Positions 50,946 to 64,000 of a stretch of DNA of 64,000 bases are shown here, piece by piece. The stretch is taken from contig NZ_CP048386.1 in the NCBI RefSeq assembly GCF_010365805.1, positions 620,001-684,000 on the forward strand, written 5' to 3'. Each line of letters opens with the position of its first letter. Positions within the stretch are counted from its first letter, which is position 1. The notes below the pieces were generated by a model. It searched no databases. It was given only the letters and a program-made list of their open reading frames with translations, and had not been told where the DNA came from. The DNA is from Spiroplasma sp. BIUS-1 (GTDB taxonomy: Bacteria > Bacillota_I > Bacilli_A > Mycoplasmatales > Mycoplasmataceae). The translations under genes were made by a program, and so were the position numbers.

Positions 50946-52232
50946 TTATCATTTCTTTCTTAAGAAAGTTGGGAAATCTCCATCCTCATCTTCTGCAGTG
51001 TCTTCGATTTTTTGAGCAACTTGAGGTTGTTGAGGTTGAACATGAGCTTGTTTTCATTGTCCCATTCTGTCTTGAACATGTTTGTTTTCTTCTTCAGTTT
51101 GTTTTACATATTCAGGTCTTTTATCTTGATTTGCCATAAATGATGTTCTTTGTTCATATGCAGTTTCAACTTGTCTTTCTTCTTCAAATGAAGGTTGTGA
51201 TTGACTTTGAGGTGCACTATATTGTTCCATTACTGGTTGTGATTGAACTGGTTGTTGAACGTTGTTGATTGATGGACTTACATAGTCATCATCAAATCCT
51301 GTTGCAATAACAGTTACGATTAAGTCATCATCTAAATGTTCGTTGATTGCAATACCAAAGATAATATTTACATCTTCACCACTTGCTTGTTGAACAATAT
51401 CAACAGCATCATAAGCATCATTTAATGAAACTGTTTTTCCACCAGTTACGTTAATAATTGCATCTTTTGCTCCACGAATTGAAGTTTCTAAAAGAGATGA
51501 TGTAATAGCTTTGTTTGCAGCTTCAATAGCTTTGTCTTCTCCAGAACCAATACCTATTCCAAATAAAGCATTACCTTTACCTTTCATAACAGTTCTTACG
51601 TCAGCAAAGTCTAAGTTAATTACAGCAGGAACTGCAATTAAGTCAGTAATTGTTTGAACTCCTTGTTTTAAGATGTTGTCAGCTTCTCTGAATGAATCTT
51701 GAACAGGTATTCCTCCAATTATTTCTAATAATCTATCGTTTGAAATAACGATAATTGAGTCAACATATTTTCTTAATTCATTTAATCCTTGAACAGCATA
51801 AGAATTTCTTAATCTTCCTTCGAATCTGAAAGGTTTTGTAACAATAGCAATAACTAAAGCTCCAGTTTCCATAGCAATTCTTGCTATTTCTGGTGCAGCT
51901 CCAGTACCTGTTCCTCCACCCATTCCAGCAGCAACAAAGATTAAGTCTGATCCTTTTAATGCTTCTTTGATTTCTTCTTCAGATTCAATAGCAGCTTGTT
52001 TTCCAATTTCTGGATTTGCTCCAGCTCCTAAACCTTTTGAAATTTCTTCACCTAAAACAATTTTAGTTGGCGCAGCACTTGCAGCTAAAACTTGAGCATC
52101 AGTGTTTGCAACTATAAAGTCAACACCTTGAACGTTGTCATCCACCATTCTGTTAACAGCGTTGCAACCTCCTCCTCCAACTCCAATAACTTTGATTTTG
52201 GCATTTTTATTTAAATCTAATTTTGTAGACAT
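50946..52232 (-). CDS. ftsZ: Cell division protein FtsZ
   Basis: Tubulin-like GTPase forming the division ring. 428 residues. The GTP-binding N-terminus is KVIGVGGGGCNAVNRMVDD, the tubulin signature GGGTGTGAAPEIARIAME, and the T7 loop NLDFADVRTVMKGKG is complete. After residue 320 there is a Gln/Pro-rich linker (QQPVQSQPVMEQYSAPQSQS) and the C-terminal peptide GDFPTFLRKKW, the conserved tail that binds FtsA and SepF; its final Trp is UGA. Strong AAGGTGAGG ribosome site. Confidence 0.97.
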
Positions 52233-52250
52233 ATTTTTTTCCTCACCTTA

Positions 52251-53672
52251 TTATTTATTTCTTTGCGTATTTATAATACCATTTTTTAAATAGTTTTCAT
52301 TATTTTGATAATTTTGTTGAACCACCATTTGTGGTTGTAATTGTTGATAATTTCTTTGTTGATTTTGACCCATAATTTGTTGTTGCATTAAAGGTCTATT
52401 TTGATGCACAGGTATTTGTTGTGGATTTTGAATCCTTGGGGATCCATGCATTGGTTGTTGCTGAACTTGAGGTGCAACATTCATTGCTGGATTAGCAAAT
52501 GTATCTGTACTTGTTTTAATTTCTTTCATACCCTTATTTGAATCATGTGTATGTTTCATCATTCCACAAAGTGAATTTGTTCAAATTTCACTTGCTCCTG
52601 TAATTGTAGAGAAATATACTTGAGATATATTTTTGTAATTACTTCTTAAAAGAACTTTTTCAAATCCAGCTATTTCAGTAATCTTACCAGAGTGGAATAT
52701 TTTAAAACTTCTCACCCCACTCATTTCTCTTTCAATTAAAGTATCTGCTTTATCAATAACAGCATTCAGTTCTGATAAAAGTATATTTTTAATATCTATT
52801 GTTCTTAATTCAAAAGTTTTTTTCTCTTGAGCCATATATTTTCTATAAATAACAGCTTCATCTAAAGTGTTTGATGAAAAGTTTATTAATTTAAAAATAT
52901 ATTTATCAGCTATATCAAACTTAGAAGATAGTTTGATAGCAAGGTTTTCAATAATGTTTTTTATTCCAAAGTTTATTGTTTCTTTTTTAACAAGAGTTTC
53001 TCTTGAAAAGAAACCAATATCAACACAATCTCAATCTCAATTTACTAGAGTAAATGTATCTCTGAAACTTAATCCATCATTGCATTGTTTTGCAAGAGAA
53101 TACAGTTGGCTTGAAAGTGTTAATTTTTCTAAACCTAAATTCATAAGTATTTTGTCAAAAGATTCTACCACTCGTTTTGATGTTGTATAAACTTTTGCTT
53201 TCATAGAAACCATATTTGCTCTTGAACCTATTGGAGGTTTTGCAACACTTAGTGTGTTATTTATTTTAAATTCATATGGTTTTAGGTTGGTTACGACACG
53301 ATTATCATCATAAATAACTCTTCTTGCATCATTGTAAAGAGATTTGATGTGTTCCATTGTTATAACGTGATCTGCATTGTTTACAAAAACACTTGGGAAA
53401 GCATCTTTGATTTCAAGAGAACCGTTTGGATAAATTATTGAAACTCTTTTGATTTTTTCTTTGTAAATTGACTCATATCTATTAATCATTTTTGTAAGTC
53501 TATGAGTAACAACATTAGTATCAACTATGTCATTGTCTTCAGTAAGTCAACTACCTTTGTTTTTTTCTTTTTCTTTGAAAATAACTTTTAAACCTAAGTT
53601 TCTTTTATATTTTCCAACAGCAAATTTAATATATTTTTTGTTGATCTCAAGAACTGCATAAGTTTCGGTCAT
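52251..53672 (-). CDS. ftsA: FtsA-like division protein with Gln/Asn-rich tail
   Basis: 473 residues, divergent, identified by place (between rsmH and ftsZ) and by features of the actin-like fold: an N-terminal AVLEINKKYIKFAVG strand, a phosphate-loop-like NWDWDCVDIGFFSRETLVKK region, and IFHSGKITEIAGFEKVLL at the place of the second phosphate motif. The catalytic Gly-rich loops of classic FtsA are poorly kept. The last 110 residues are a low-complexity Gln/Asn/Pro-rich tail with QQ and NQ repeats, and no clear membrane helix at the end. It probably links FtsZ to the membrane. UGA Trp codons split it into several short frames. Confidence 0.78.
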
Positions 53673-53673
53673 A

Positions 53674-54618
53674 TTATTCACCAACCTTTCTAATTGCTCA
53701 AAGTTTAGCACTATGAGCTCTTCTATTTTCTTCTAATTCTTTTTCTCCTGGTAAAACAGGTCTTTTCACAACTAATTCAAAGTCCTTTTTTGCTTCCATT
53801 CTTACGGGAAGTTTACTTAAAAACTTATCTTCTTGTGATGTAGTTTTAGTTTTAAAAATATCTTTAATAATTTTCTCTTCTAGAGAATGGAAAGTTATCA
53901 CAGCAATAACTCCTCCTGGTTTTAATAATTCTAAAGAATTACTTAAAGACCTTTTTAAAACTTCAAGTTCATTATTTACATATATCCTTAAAGCTTGAAA
54001 CACCTTTTTTGCAGGATGTTTTTTTTGCTTAAGAACTTTTTGAGGCAAACATTCTTTTATAATATCTACCAATTCAAAAGTTGTTTTTATTTCTTTGATT
54101 TTTCTTTTTTCAACTATTTTTCTAGCAATGTTTCATGAAAATTTTTCATCACCATATTGAAAGAAAATATCTGCTAGTTGTTTTTCATCATAAGTATTAA
54201 TAACTTCTTTTGCAGTCAATTTAGTATTTTTTTGATCCATTCTCATATCTAATTCAGAATCAAATCTATAACTAAATCCCCTATCTGCTTTGTCGAATTG
54301 CGGACTTGAAACCCCTAAATCGTACAAAATTCCATCTACTTTCTTAATCCCATTTAAAGATAGTAGAACTTTAATATCAGCAAAATTACCTTCTAAAATA
54401 GTAAAATTACTTGATATAGTTTCAAGTTTTTTTCTACTTATAGCAATCGCTTCAATGTCTTGATCAATTGCATATAAATGTCCCTGATCTATTTTTTTTA
54501 ATATTTCAGCACTGTGACCTGCTCGCCCTAGAGTACAGTCAACATAAATTCCGTTGCTTTTTATGTTCAATAAATCTATTGATTCATTAAGTAAAACAGA
54601 TGTATGTTCTTGTGCCAT
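53674..54618 (-). CDS. rsmH: 16S rRNA m4C1402 methyltransferase RsmH
   Basis: Methylates N4 of C1402 in 16S rRNA using SAM. 314 residues. It opens with EHTSVLLNESIDLL and YVDCTLGRAGHSAEIL (the SAM site), then DGILYDLGVSSPQFD and RGFSYRFDSELDMRM, the family signature. The FQALRIYVNNELEVLKRSL and FHSLEEKIIKD blocks follow. It sits between mraZ and ftsA, the classic dcw order; the start overlaps the mraZ stop (TAATG). Confidence 0.96.
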
Positions 54619-55049
54619 TAATTTACTCCGCCCAATTTTTCAGCTGCATCTACTAATTGACTTTTTGCTTGTTTGTCATAAGTTAGATGTTTGTCTTTGT
54701 CTCAAATTTCTATTCATTCACCAGCCCCAGTGATTTGAACAGTTTTTGAAATTCCAACCTCTTCCAATAGATTTGAAGGAAGTTTTACTCTTCCTGCATT
54801 ATCAATTGATACTTCATCAGTATTTGAAAAGATTGTTCTAACAACAGTACGTGTTGAGGTTGAAAGTGCACTTTGTGACTTTAGTTCGCTATATCATTTT
54901 TCAAAGTTCTCTGGAGTTCTAATTTCTAAACAGTTCCCATCAATACTTCTTGTTACATAAACAAGTTCGCCCAACTTGTTTCTTAACTTAGAAGGTATTG
55001 TAAGTCTAGATTTATCATCCAAATTATGTTCAAATTTTCCGAATAACAT
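54618..55049 (-). CDS. mraZ: Transcriptional regulator MraZ
   Basis: AbrB-like DNA-binding protein that represses its own division cluster. 143 residues with two tandem SpoVT/AbrB-like repeats: LFGKFEHNLDDKSRLTIPSK (residues 2-21) and VSIDNAGRVKLPSNLLEEVG in the second half. First gene of mraZ-rsmH-ftsA-ftsZ-sepF. GTGGG direct repeats in front of it match the known MraZ operator type. Confidence 0.95.
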
Positions 55050-55058
55050 GCAAAGTCA

Positions 55059-55135
55059 CCCACTTTCTCCCACACATAAACAATTATATACCACTTTGTT
55101 GCATATTCAAGTTTTTTTTAAACTTTTTCTCCCAC
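55059..55135 (-). promoter_or_regulatory. mraZ promoter with MraZ-binding GTGGG repeats
   Basis: On the minus strand -35 TTGAAT (55105-55110) and -10 TATAAT (55083-55088) are 16 bp apart. GTGGG occurs at 55059-55063 and 55069-55073 (10 bp apart), again at 55131-55135, and GTGG at 55091-55094 next to the -10. MraZ of Mycoplasma and E. coli binds repeated TGGGN boxes near its promoter. Confidence 0.85.
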
Positions 55136-55148
55136 TTTTGTAATAAAA

Positions 55149-55171
55149 AAAACACCTATTTTAGGTGTTTT
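55149..55171 (-). terminator. Terminator upstream of the mraZ promoter
   Basis: AAAACACCTA and TAGGTGTTTT pair tightly, ending the gene at 55170 and separating it from the division cluster. Confidence 0.88.
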
Positions 55172-55496
55172 AGTGAATAATTTTTCTTTCTAAAGAAGAA
55201 ATAATTCTGTCGACTTTAAACTTTAAATTTTTTTCATTTTCTAAAACTTCACTAAGTGATGGACAATTCTTTTCCATTAAAGGTTTAATAAAGTATTTAT
55301 TTAAGTAAATTCTATAGTAAAGATAGAAACTTCTAAGTAGATTTACTGAAGTTACTGGATCTGACTTTTCTACTATATCATAGAAAGTTTTTTCATCCAT
55401 TTCATAGCTAAATATATTAAAACCATTTTCATTTAATGAGTTTATAGAAGACAGAGGAATTATTCTTTTTGAAATTTCTTTAATATTTTTATTCAT
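55170..55496 (-). CDS. Hypothetical protein
   Basis: 108 residues, no recognised family, charged and helical, no signal or membrane segment. YEMDEKTFYDIVEKSDPVTS and SFYLYYRIYLNKYFIKPLME are its most distinctive parts. ATG with TTTGGAGG ribosome site. It lies between rpmF and mraZ and has its own terminator. The upstream DNA contains the T18A21 homopolymer pair, which may form its promoter spacing or a hairpin. Confidence 0.7.
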   Translation of the reverse strand: MNKNIKEISKRIIPLSSINSLNENGFNIFSYEMDEKTFYDIVEKSDPVTSVNLLRSFYLYYRIYLNKYFIKPLMEKNCPSLSEVLENEKNLKFKVDRIISSLERKIIH

Positions 55497-55526
55497 AATT
55501 TACCTCCAAAGTTATTAATCGACAGG

Positions 55527-55565
<39 letters not shown>

Positions 55566-55569
55566 CTAC

Positions 55570-55592
55570 AAAAAAAAGCACTTTTCAGTGCT
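55570..55592 (-). terminator. Terminator of rpmF
   Basis: On the minus strand AGCACT-GAAA-AGTGCT followed by T7, about 13 bases after the rpmF stop. Confidence 0.8.
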
Positions 55593-55604
55593 CTTATTTA
55601 TTAA

Positions 55605-55781
55605 TTAATCAACTTTTTTAACTTCTTTGTTTTTGTAGTAACCACATTCACGACAAACTCTGTGTGGTTTAATCATACTTCCACAGTTTGGACATGAAAT
55701 AATTGCTGAGCTTACTAAAGCCAAGTGACTTCTTCTTTTGTTTTTAGCAGCTTTACTGGTCTTTCTAAATGGTACAGCCAT
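55605..55781 (-). CDS. rpmF: 50S ribosomal protein L32
   Basis: 58 residues. MAVPFRKTSKAAKNKRRSH is the typical L32 start, and the zinc site has the pairs CPNC (residues 30-33) and CREC (43-46). GGAGG ribosome site. Preceded by yceD, the common yceD-rpmF pairing. Confidence 0.97.
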   Translation of the reverse strand: MAVPFRKTSKAAKNKRRSHLALVSSAIISCPNCGSMIKPHRVCRECGYYKNKEVKKVD

Positions 55782-55799
55782 GTTGACACCTCCGTTATT

Positions 55800-56300
55800 T
55801 TATTTTTCAAAATTGAAATCTTTTAATTTATCTCATCTTGAATCTATTTGATTTTCTTGTTCTTGTTGGTATTCATCTTCAGACATAAGTATGTAATCTT
55901 TACCGACAAATGAAATTTTATCATAATTATTAGTTAAATTCATAGGAATATTTAAAACAATTTGCTCAATTGCATACTCTAAAATGCTGAATTTATCGCC
56001 CAATACGATGTTGTGTTGATCATCGTTTATGTCTTCAAAGTAATATTCTTCATTTCAATCATAAACTTGATCCAAAAGTTGTATATTTTTACCATCTCTT
56101 GCATCCATTGCTGAAATAGATGCTGTAATAGTGGCACTAACTATAACTGATTTCATTGAGTCTTGGTAGTTCAAAATACCTTTAACATGTACTTTATCAA
56201 TACTTTTGATTAAATCATGGTTTAGATTTAAGTCTTGGCTTATTTCAAAATCTTGATCTAAATTAATTAACCCTTTAAGTTCAATGTCTTTTTTAAGCAT
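55800..56300 (-). CDS. yceD: YceD/DUF177-family protein
   Basis: 166 residues, acidic. It belongs by position (directly before rpmF) and by character to the YceD family, associated with ribosome or rRNA biogenesis. The middle has VKGILNYQDSMKSVIVSATI, and the C-terminal half has the Asp/Glu-rich NEEYYFEDINDDQHNIVLG typical of the family. The CxxC region of some members is missing. It overlaps the pheT stop by one base. Confidence 0.75.
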
Positions 56301-58708
56301 TATCTTACCTCAATTTTTAATTTTGATAAGTTAGCCAATACTTTATCTCATTGATTTTGAACTTCTTGGTCATTTAATTGTTTTTCAACACTATTAAATT
56401 CAAATGAAACAGAAACTGATTTAGAGTTTGTTTCTTTTAATTTATCATCTTGATAAATGTCGATTAATTCAACTTTTGTTAAGTAATCAACACCACTTAT
56501 TATTGTATTAATAACTTGTGAGTATTTATCTGTTGAATTCAAGATAAATGAAACATCTCTTGTTGTTTTTTGAAACTTAGATATTTCTTGAGCTCTAATT
56601 ACTGTGTTTTTTGTATTTTGAATTTCAGTTATATTTAACTCTAATACAAATGTTGAATCTAGTTTTTGAGCCTGTTCAAATCTTGGATTTAGTTTATAGA
56701 TAAACCCTAAAGTTTTTCCTTCAAAACTAATTCTTGCATTAATAAATGGATGAATCTCGCTTGGAGAAGACTCATTAACTTCGAATTGAATTTCATTTAT
56801 ATCTAAGTTATAAGTTTGAAGAATTGAATCACATATTCCTTTTAAGTAAGCATAACTTGATTTAATTGAAATATCATATCCTTTTTGATTCATTACATCT
56901 CCTGAAATCAATACAGATAGATGTCTTTGTCTTAAGTTGTTCATATTATAAATATCTGCAAATTCATATAATTTAACGTTTTTATTACCTTTTGAGTAGT
57001 TAAATGCAGCAATTTCAATAATTGATCTTGATAAACTTAATCTAAATGTTTCTCTAAGTTTACTTAATGGACTCATTAAATTAATTGGATTATCAATTCC
57101 AAATAGATTTCAATTGTCAACAGTTTCACTTGAAAGTAATGAGTATGTTTTTATATTATTAAAACCAAGACCTAGTAGATAGTTTTCGTTTTGTTTTTGT
57201 AAACGTAAATCTAGTTTTTTAGATTTATTATCTGAAAGTATTTTTGGTGGTATTGATTTAATATTGTCATAACCATATATTCTAGTTACTTCTTCAACAA
57301 TATCAGCACTGTGTGCTATATCTGTTCTGAACTCATCTACTTTAAATAAAAGCTCATCTCCACTTTCTTCTACTTGAAAATCAAGTGTTTTAAATAAGTC
57401 TTTTATTTCTTTAACTTTAAGTTCAATGCCCATTAATTTGTGAATATATTCTAGTTTAACTTTAATTTCAGCTTGTTTTTCATTAGATTCTTTTGAAATT
57501 TCAATTTCACTATTTGACTCATAAATATTGTATTGGTCTAATCAATACATAACTCTTGATTGAGCTATTTTGTAAAGTTTTGAACTTACTGGTTTCATAT
57601 ATCTTTGTAAATCAACAGTTGAAGTATTAAATTCTTTTTGTTGTTTTCTCATAAATATTGGATCTAAAGATAGGTATACAACTAAAATTTCTTTTGAATC
57701 CACAGTTGGTAAAAATTCTTCATTAACTTCTACTCCAAGAGTTGATATAACTTTACCATCACTTGTTAATTGTAAGTTAACTTCATGTTCTGAGTTTTTA
57801 TTATTTTTAATCTCTAATTGAGATTTTAGTTTGCTTGGATCTAAAAACAATACTGGTTGACCAGTTTCGATAGCAATAGCGTTTGCTAAATCTAATCAAA
57901 AGTTATGTGTAGTTTTAGCATCATTAAACTTCAATCAAACGTCTTGGTTTGAATAAATTTTATACTCTTTTTCTCCTACACTCATAACTTCTTTAACGCT
58001 AACCATTTGCATTGCTGCACTTCTAACAACCTTATCTACTTCTTTATCTATTTTTATTGATACAGGAGATGATAAATTATTAGTTTTAAGTGTATAGTTT
58101 TTTGAAATATCGTTTAAATCTTTGTCAAAGTAATTTGCAAGTTCTTTTGCAAGTTGCATTGCACCAAGAGCATCACTTCTATTTAAAGTTAAATCCACTT
58201 CTCAAACAGCATCTAAGAAGCCAATTTCTTCTAGTGCAGTTTCGTTACCTATCATTGCATAAGTGTCTTCTTTTGTGACAATTGGATAAATTCAATCTTT
58301 TTCTTTATCAGAAAGAGCTTTTGGGTTTAATCCAAGTTCTGTTAATGCACAAAGCATTCCCTCAGACATTTTTCCTTTAATTTCTCTATTCTCTAATTTA
58401 AGTCCATTAGCAATTTTTTTACCAGCTTCTGCCAATATTACATATTGACCTTCTTGAACATTGCTAGCACCACAAACAATTGGGGATACTAACTCTTCAC
58501 CTTTATCTACAAAGCAAAAACTTAAATGTGTGCCTTCCATAGGAGCTACGTTTCCTACATGAGCGATTTTAAGTTTATCATTCAATTTTGAATAATCTTT
58601 GAATGAATCAACTTCAAAACCAAGTGAGTTTAATGCAACAGTAATTTGTTCATTTTTAACACCAGTTAAATCTATTAACTTTTCTAATCATTTTCTTGTT
58701 AAATACAT
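56300..58708 (-). CDS. pheT: Phenylalanyl-tRNA synthetase beta subunit
   Basis: 802 residues, full length. An N-terminal tRNA-binding EMAP/OB domain (about 40-150, with VGNVAPMEGTHLSFCFVD), B3/B4 editing region, B5 domain (VKEIKDLFKTLDFQVEE), a catalytic-like core (ADIVEEVTRIYGYDNIKSIP) and a C-terminal FDX-ACB anticodon domain (RAQEISKFQKTTRDVSFILN). Pairs with PheS. Several UGA Trp codons. No T-box is seen upstream of pheS. Confidence 0.95.
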
Positions 58709-58722
58709 ATAAATCTCACTTT

Positions 58723-59769
58723 CTAATCTCCAAAGAATTTAAATTGATCTAAAAATCTAATATCGTTTTCATAAAGATCTCTAATATTTTTTAAACCATA
58801 TTTTAGCATTGCAAGTCTTTCAATTCCAACACCAAAAGCTAATCCAGTAACTTTTTCAGGGTCTAAACCATTAGCTTCTATAACTTCTGGAGCTAACATT
58901 CCTGATCCTAAAATTTCAATAAATCCAGTATATTTACATATTGGACATCCTTCACCACTACAATTTATACATCTAACATCTACTTCTGCTGAAGGTTCAG
59001 TAAACGGAAAGAAACTAGGTCTCATTCTAATTACAGTGTCTTCTGAAAATAAACGTTTACACATGTACTCTAAAACTCATTTTAAGTTAGCAAAACTGAT
59101 TTTTTCTCCAATTGCAAAAACATCCATTTGCATAAATTGATGAGAATGTGTTGCATCATCATCATCACGTCTATAAACGTTTCCGTAACTTACAGCTGCC
59201 ATGTTTATGTTTCCTGTTTTAGCAGCTTCTGTTAGCATTCTTGCTGTCATATTTGTTGCATGTGTTCTTAAAACTGTATGTTCATCTATATAAAATGTAT
59301 CTTGCATATCTCTTGCAGGGTGTCCTATTGGCATATTAAGTTTTTGGAAACAATATTCATCTGTTTCAAACTCTGTTCCATCTACCATTTCATAACCTAA
59401 CTCAGTAAATATTGATGAAACTTCATCAATAACTAAATTTAATGGGTGTTTTGTTCCCATTTTTAAATTAACTCCAGTCATTGTTAAGTCAATTTTTTCA
59501 GCTTCTAATACTTTTTTTAACTCTTCATTTTCAAACTTTTCATTTAAGCTATTTAATTTAGAAAATATAATTTCTTTAATTTCGTTAGCTTTTTGGCCTG
59601 CTTCTTTTCTTTCTTCAGGAGAAGCTGTTTTTAAGTTTTTAAGAATTTCAGTTAAAGGAGAATCTTTTCCAGCGAATTCCTTTTTTAAAACTTCTAATTC
59701 TTCTTTTGTTGATATGACTTCAATTTTTTTATTGAAACCATTTAATATTTCATCTATTTTTTTTAACAT
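58723..59769 (-). CDS. pheS: Phenylalanyl-tRNA synthetase alpha subunit
   Basis: 348 residues. Class II motifs: [13 protein letters not shown] and [15 protein letters not shown] (motif 2 area), [19 protein letters not shown], and C-terminal [19 protein letters not shown] (motif 3). A zinc-knuckle-like [16 protein letters not shown], normal for Gram-positive PheS, precedes IEILGSGML. Heterotetramer with PheT. First gene of pheS-pheT-yceD-rpmF. Confidence 0.97.
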
Positions 59770-59876
59770 AAATACACCTTTCCTAAATTTAAAGCAATTT
59801 AATTATACTAAATATTTTAGATAATTAAGTAATTTGCTATTTCTTTTATAACTTTTATGCCCATTTTTATTATATT

Positions 59877-60383
59877 TTAGAAAGAATAGCCACTTTGATC
59901 AGCTCTATTTAGAGACTTTATAAATACTTGGCTATGCTTTAAAAGATTTTCTTTAAAAAGCATTAATTTTAGCTTAAAAAAGTCTTCAGTATCATATATA
60001 TTGTTTTTATATTCAACAGAGCAATGGATTTTTTCATAAAATAGATAAGTAATCAGTGAGTTATTAATTATTTCTTTTATTTCCAAATAAAACATATGCA
60101 ATAAATTATCCAATTTACTAACTTCTTTAATATTAAATTCAATATCTTTAATTTCTTCGGTCATTGAAGTTATTGAATCTCTTATCAAAATTATCTTTTC
60201 TCTAACATCTTGTTCTTGATTAAAGTTATAAGTCACTTTTAGTTGATGTTGCATCATTGTTAGAAAGTTATTTATGTTTAAAACATCAAAAAAATCTTCA
60301 AATTCTCATCTAAACTTGATATCTTCTATTTTTGTTTCTATAATTTTCTTCTTAAAACGCTTAGTGATTTGCTCTATCAACAT
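59877..60383 (-). CDS. Hypothetical helical protein
   Basis: 168 residues, no recognised family. Helical, acidic-basic mixed, with coiled-coil-like EKIILIRDSITSMTEEIKDI in the centre; no signal or membrane helix. Start ATG has AAGAGG 7 bases upstream. It lies alone between the rRNA operon's terminator and pheS. It may be lineage-specific. Confidence 0.65.
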
Positions 60384-60416
60384 AAAAATACCTCTTTGCT
60401 AATATAATTGTATAAA

Positions 60417-60443
60417 AAAAACCTACTCTTAAGAGTAGGTTTT
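60417..60443 (-). terminator. Terminator of the rRNA operon
   Basis: AAAACCTACTCTT and AAGAGTAGGTTTT form a perfect 13-bp stem directly after 5S rRNA. Confidence 0.93.
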
Positions 60444-60452
60444 AAAACTTTA

Positions 60453-60559
60453 AACTGGCAGCGTCCTATTTTTGCATTATACTATCGTCGGCGTTGCTGA
60501 TCTTAACTTCTGTGTTCGACATGGGAACAGGTGTGACCTCAGCGCTATGACCACCAGAT
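60453..60559 (-). rRNA. rrf: 5S ribosomal RNA
   Basis: On the minus strand CTGGTGGTCATAGCGCTGAG at the 5' end pairs with GGACGCTGCCAG at the 3' end. CCCATGTCGAACACAGAAGT is the conserved loop B/C region. About 105 bases. Last in the operon. Confidence 0.95.
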
Positions 60560-60672
60560 CTTAAGTTTTTTTGTCTGAGAGACTAAGTTTTCATTTGAAA
60601 ACTAAATCGTACTCTCAAAACTGAATACTAGATGATTTTATATATCTATACAAGCAATTTGTTTTGGTTCTT

Positions 60673-63585
<2,913 letters not shown>

Positions 63586-63879
63586 AGAAAAACCTATTGC
63601 ATATATAGATAATCTATAAAATTAATGAAATTTTAGTTTTCTTAGTATTAATCTAAATTAAGTTACTAAATACGTTTTATATTGTTTATAAACGTAAGAA
63701 AAATAAAATGTCTATTTTCATCTAATATTCAGTTTTCAAAGAACGATTTTCTTTACAGAAATTGTCGGGGCCTAATGGCCCGCAAAAACAATCTCTGAAA
63801 ACTAGATAGAACGAGATATAATCATAAGCTGTTTATCGTTTCACTCAGCTTTTTTCTCTTAATCTACGAATACTCCATA
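63586..63879 (-). other. 16S-23S internal transcribed spacer without tRNA genes
   Basis: 294 bases. No tRNA cloverleaf is present, unlike spacers of many bacteria with tRNA-Ile/Ala. GC-poor, with a small CGGGGCCTAATGGCCCG hairpin (63766-63782) that may take part in processing stems. Confidence 0.85.
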
Positions 63880-64000
63880 GAAAGGAGGTGATCCATCCGC
63901 ACGTTCCCGTACGGATACCTTGTTACGACTTCACCCTAATCGCTAATCCTACCTTGGTACGCTCCCTCCTTACGGTTAAGATACGTGCTTCTGGTATTAC
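63880..64000 (-). rRNA. rrs: 16S ribosomal RNA, 3' end (continues beyond the window)
   Basis: The minus strand ends GGATCACCTCCTTTCTA with the anti-Shine-Dalgarno CCTCCTTT. The preceding AAGTCGTAACAAGGTATCCG is the universal 3' region. Only the last 120 bases or so are inside the window. Confidence 0.97.

Overview
This window comes from a wall-less, AT-rich bacterium of the class Mollicutes, most likely the Spiroplasma/Mesoplasma/Entomoplasma group. UGA is read as tryptophan throughout: nearly every long gene (polC, ileS, pheT, ftsZ, the opp genes) stays open only if UGA is sense, and the UGAs sit at conserved Trp positions such as the NWS of Dxr. Lipoprotein signals of the form MKKLL...SVVxC are typical of that group. 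All gene coordinates below use this code and include the stop codon.

Layout from left to right. 8-9713 (minus): envelope/replication operon pepP-uppS-cdsA-dxr-rseP-polC. 9738-11529: rpmG, then a compact cluster with a 27-residue cysteine-rich peptide resembling a miniature metallothionein, an ArsR-type repressor rich in Cys, palindromic operator-like DNA, and a thioredoxin-like CPHC lipoprotein. 11594-12098: five-tRNA operon (Thr, Tyr, Gln, Lys, Leu) with a clear promoter. 12194-15633: accessory region with three genes built from a roughly 68-residue LPGG/LPGA repeat and a zinc-ribbon/SHOCT-like protein. 16011-19553: thyA-folA-plsC-deoA. 19593-24281: a surface-protein operon of two coiled-coil exported proteins and two tandem lipoproteins that arose by duplication. 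24432-27923: acpS, an enlarged cvpA-like gene, rnhC on the plus strand, a possible small RNA, and comEB. 27927-33875: rhomboid-like gene, rluD, lspA and ileS with a T-box leader. 33890-40996: a lipoprotein with a degenerate chitinase-like (GH18) barrel, then an operon of alpha/beta hydrolase, ABC ATPase, two ABC-2 permeases, an RpiR regulator and a coiled-coil protein. 41030-49636: oligopeptide importer oppBCDFA with large insertions in OppD and OppF. 49707-50519: a small membrane protein and a very small gene. 50597-55781: division cluster mraZ-rsmH-ftsA-ftsZ-sepF next to rpmF. 55800-60383: pheS-pheT-yceD and a hypothetical gene. 60417-64000: rRNA operon 16S-23S-5S on the minus strand, with 16S running off the right edge.

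Most of the window is housekeeping: isoprenoid and lipid precursors, thymidylate/dCMP metabolism, lipoprotein maturation, peptide import, division and translation. The best candidates for undescribed biology are the metallothionein-like peptide with its ArsR partner, the LPGG/LPGA repeat proteins, the degenerate GH18 lipoprotein beside an unusual ABC operon, the coiled-coil exported pair, and the promoter-hairpins-terminator unit at 27288-27393. No CRISPR array, insertion sequence or prophage was seen.
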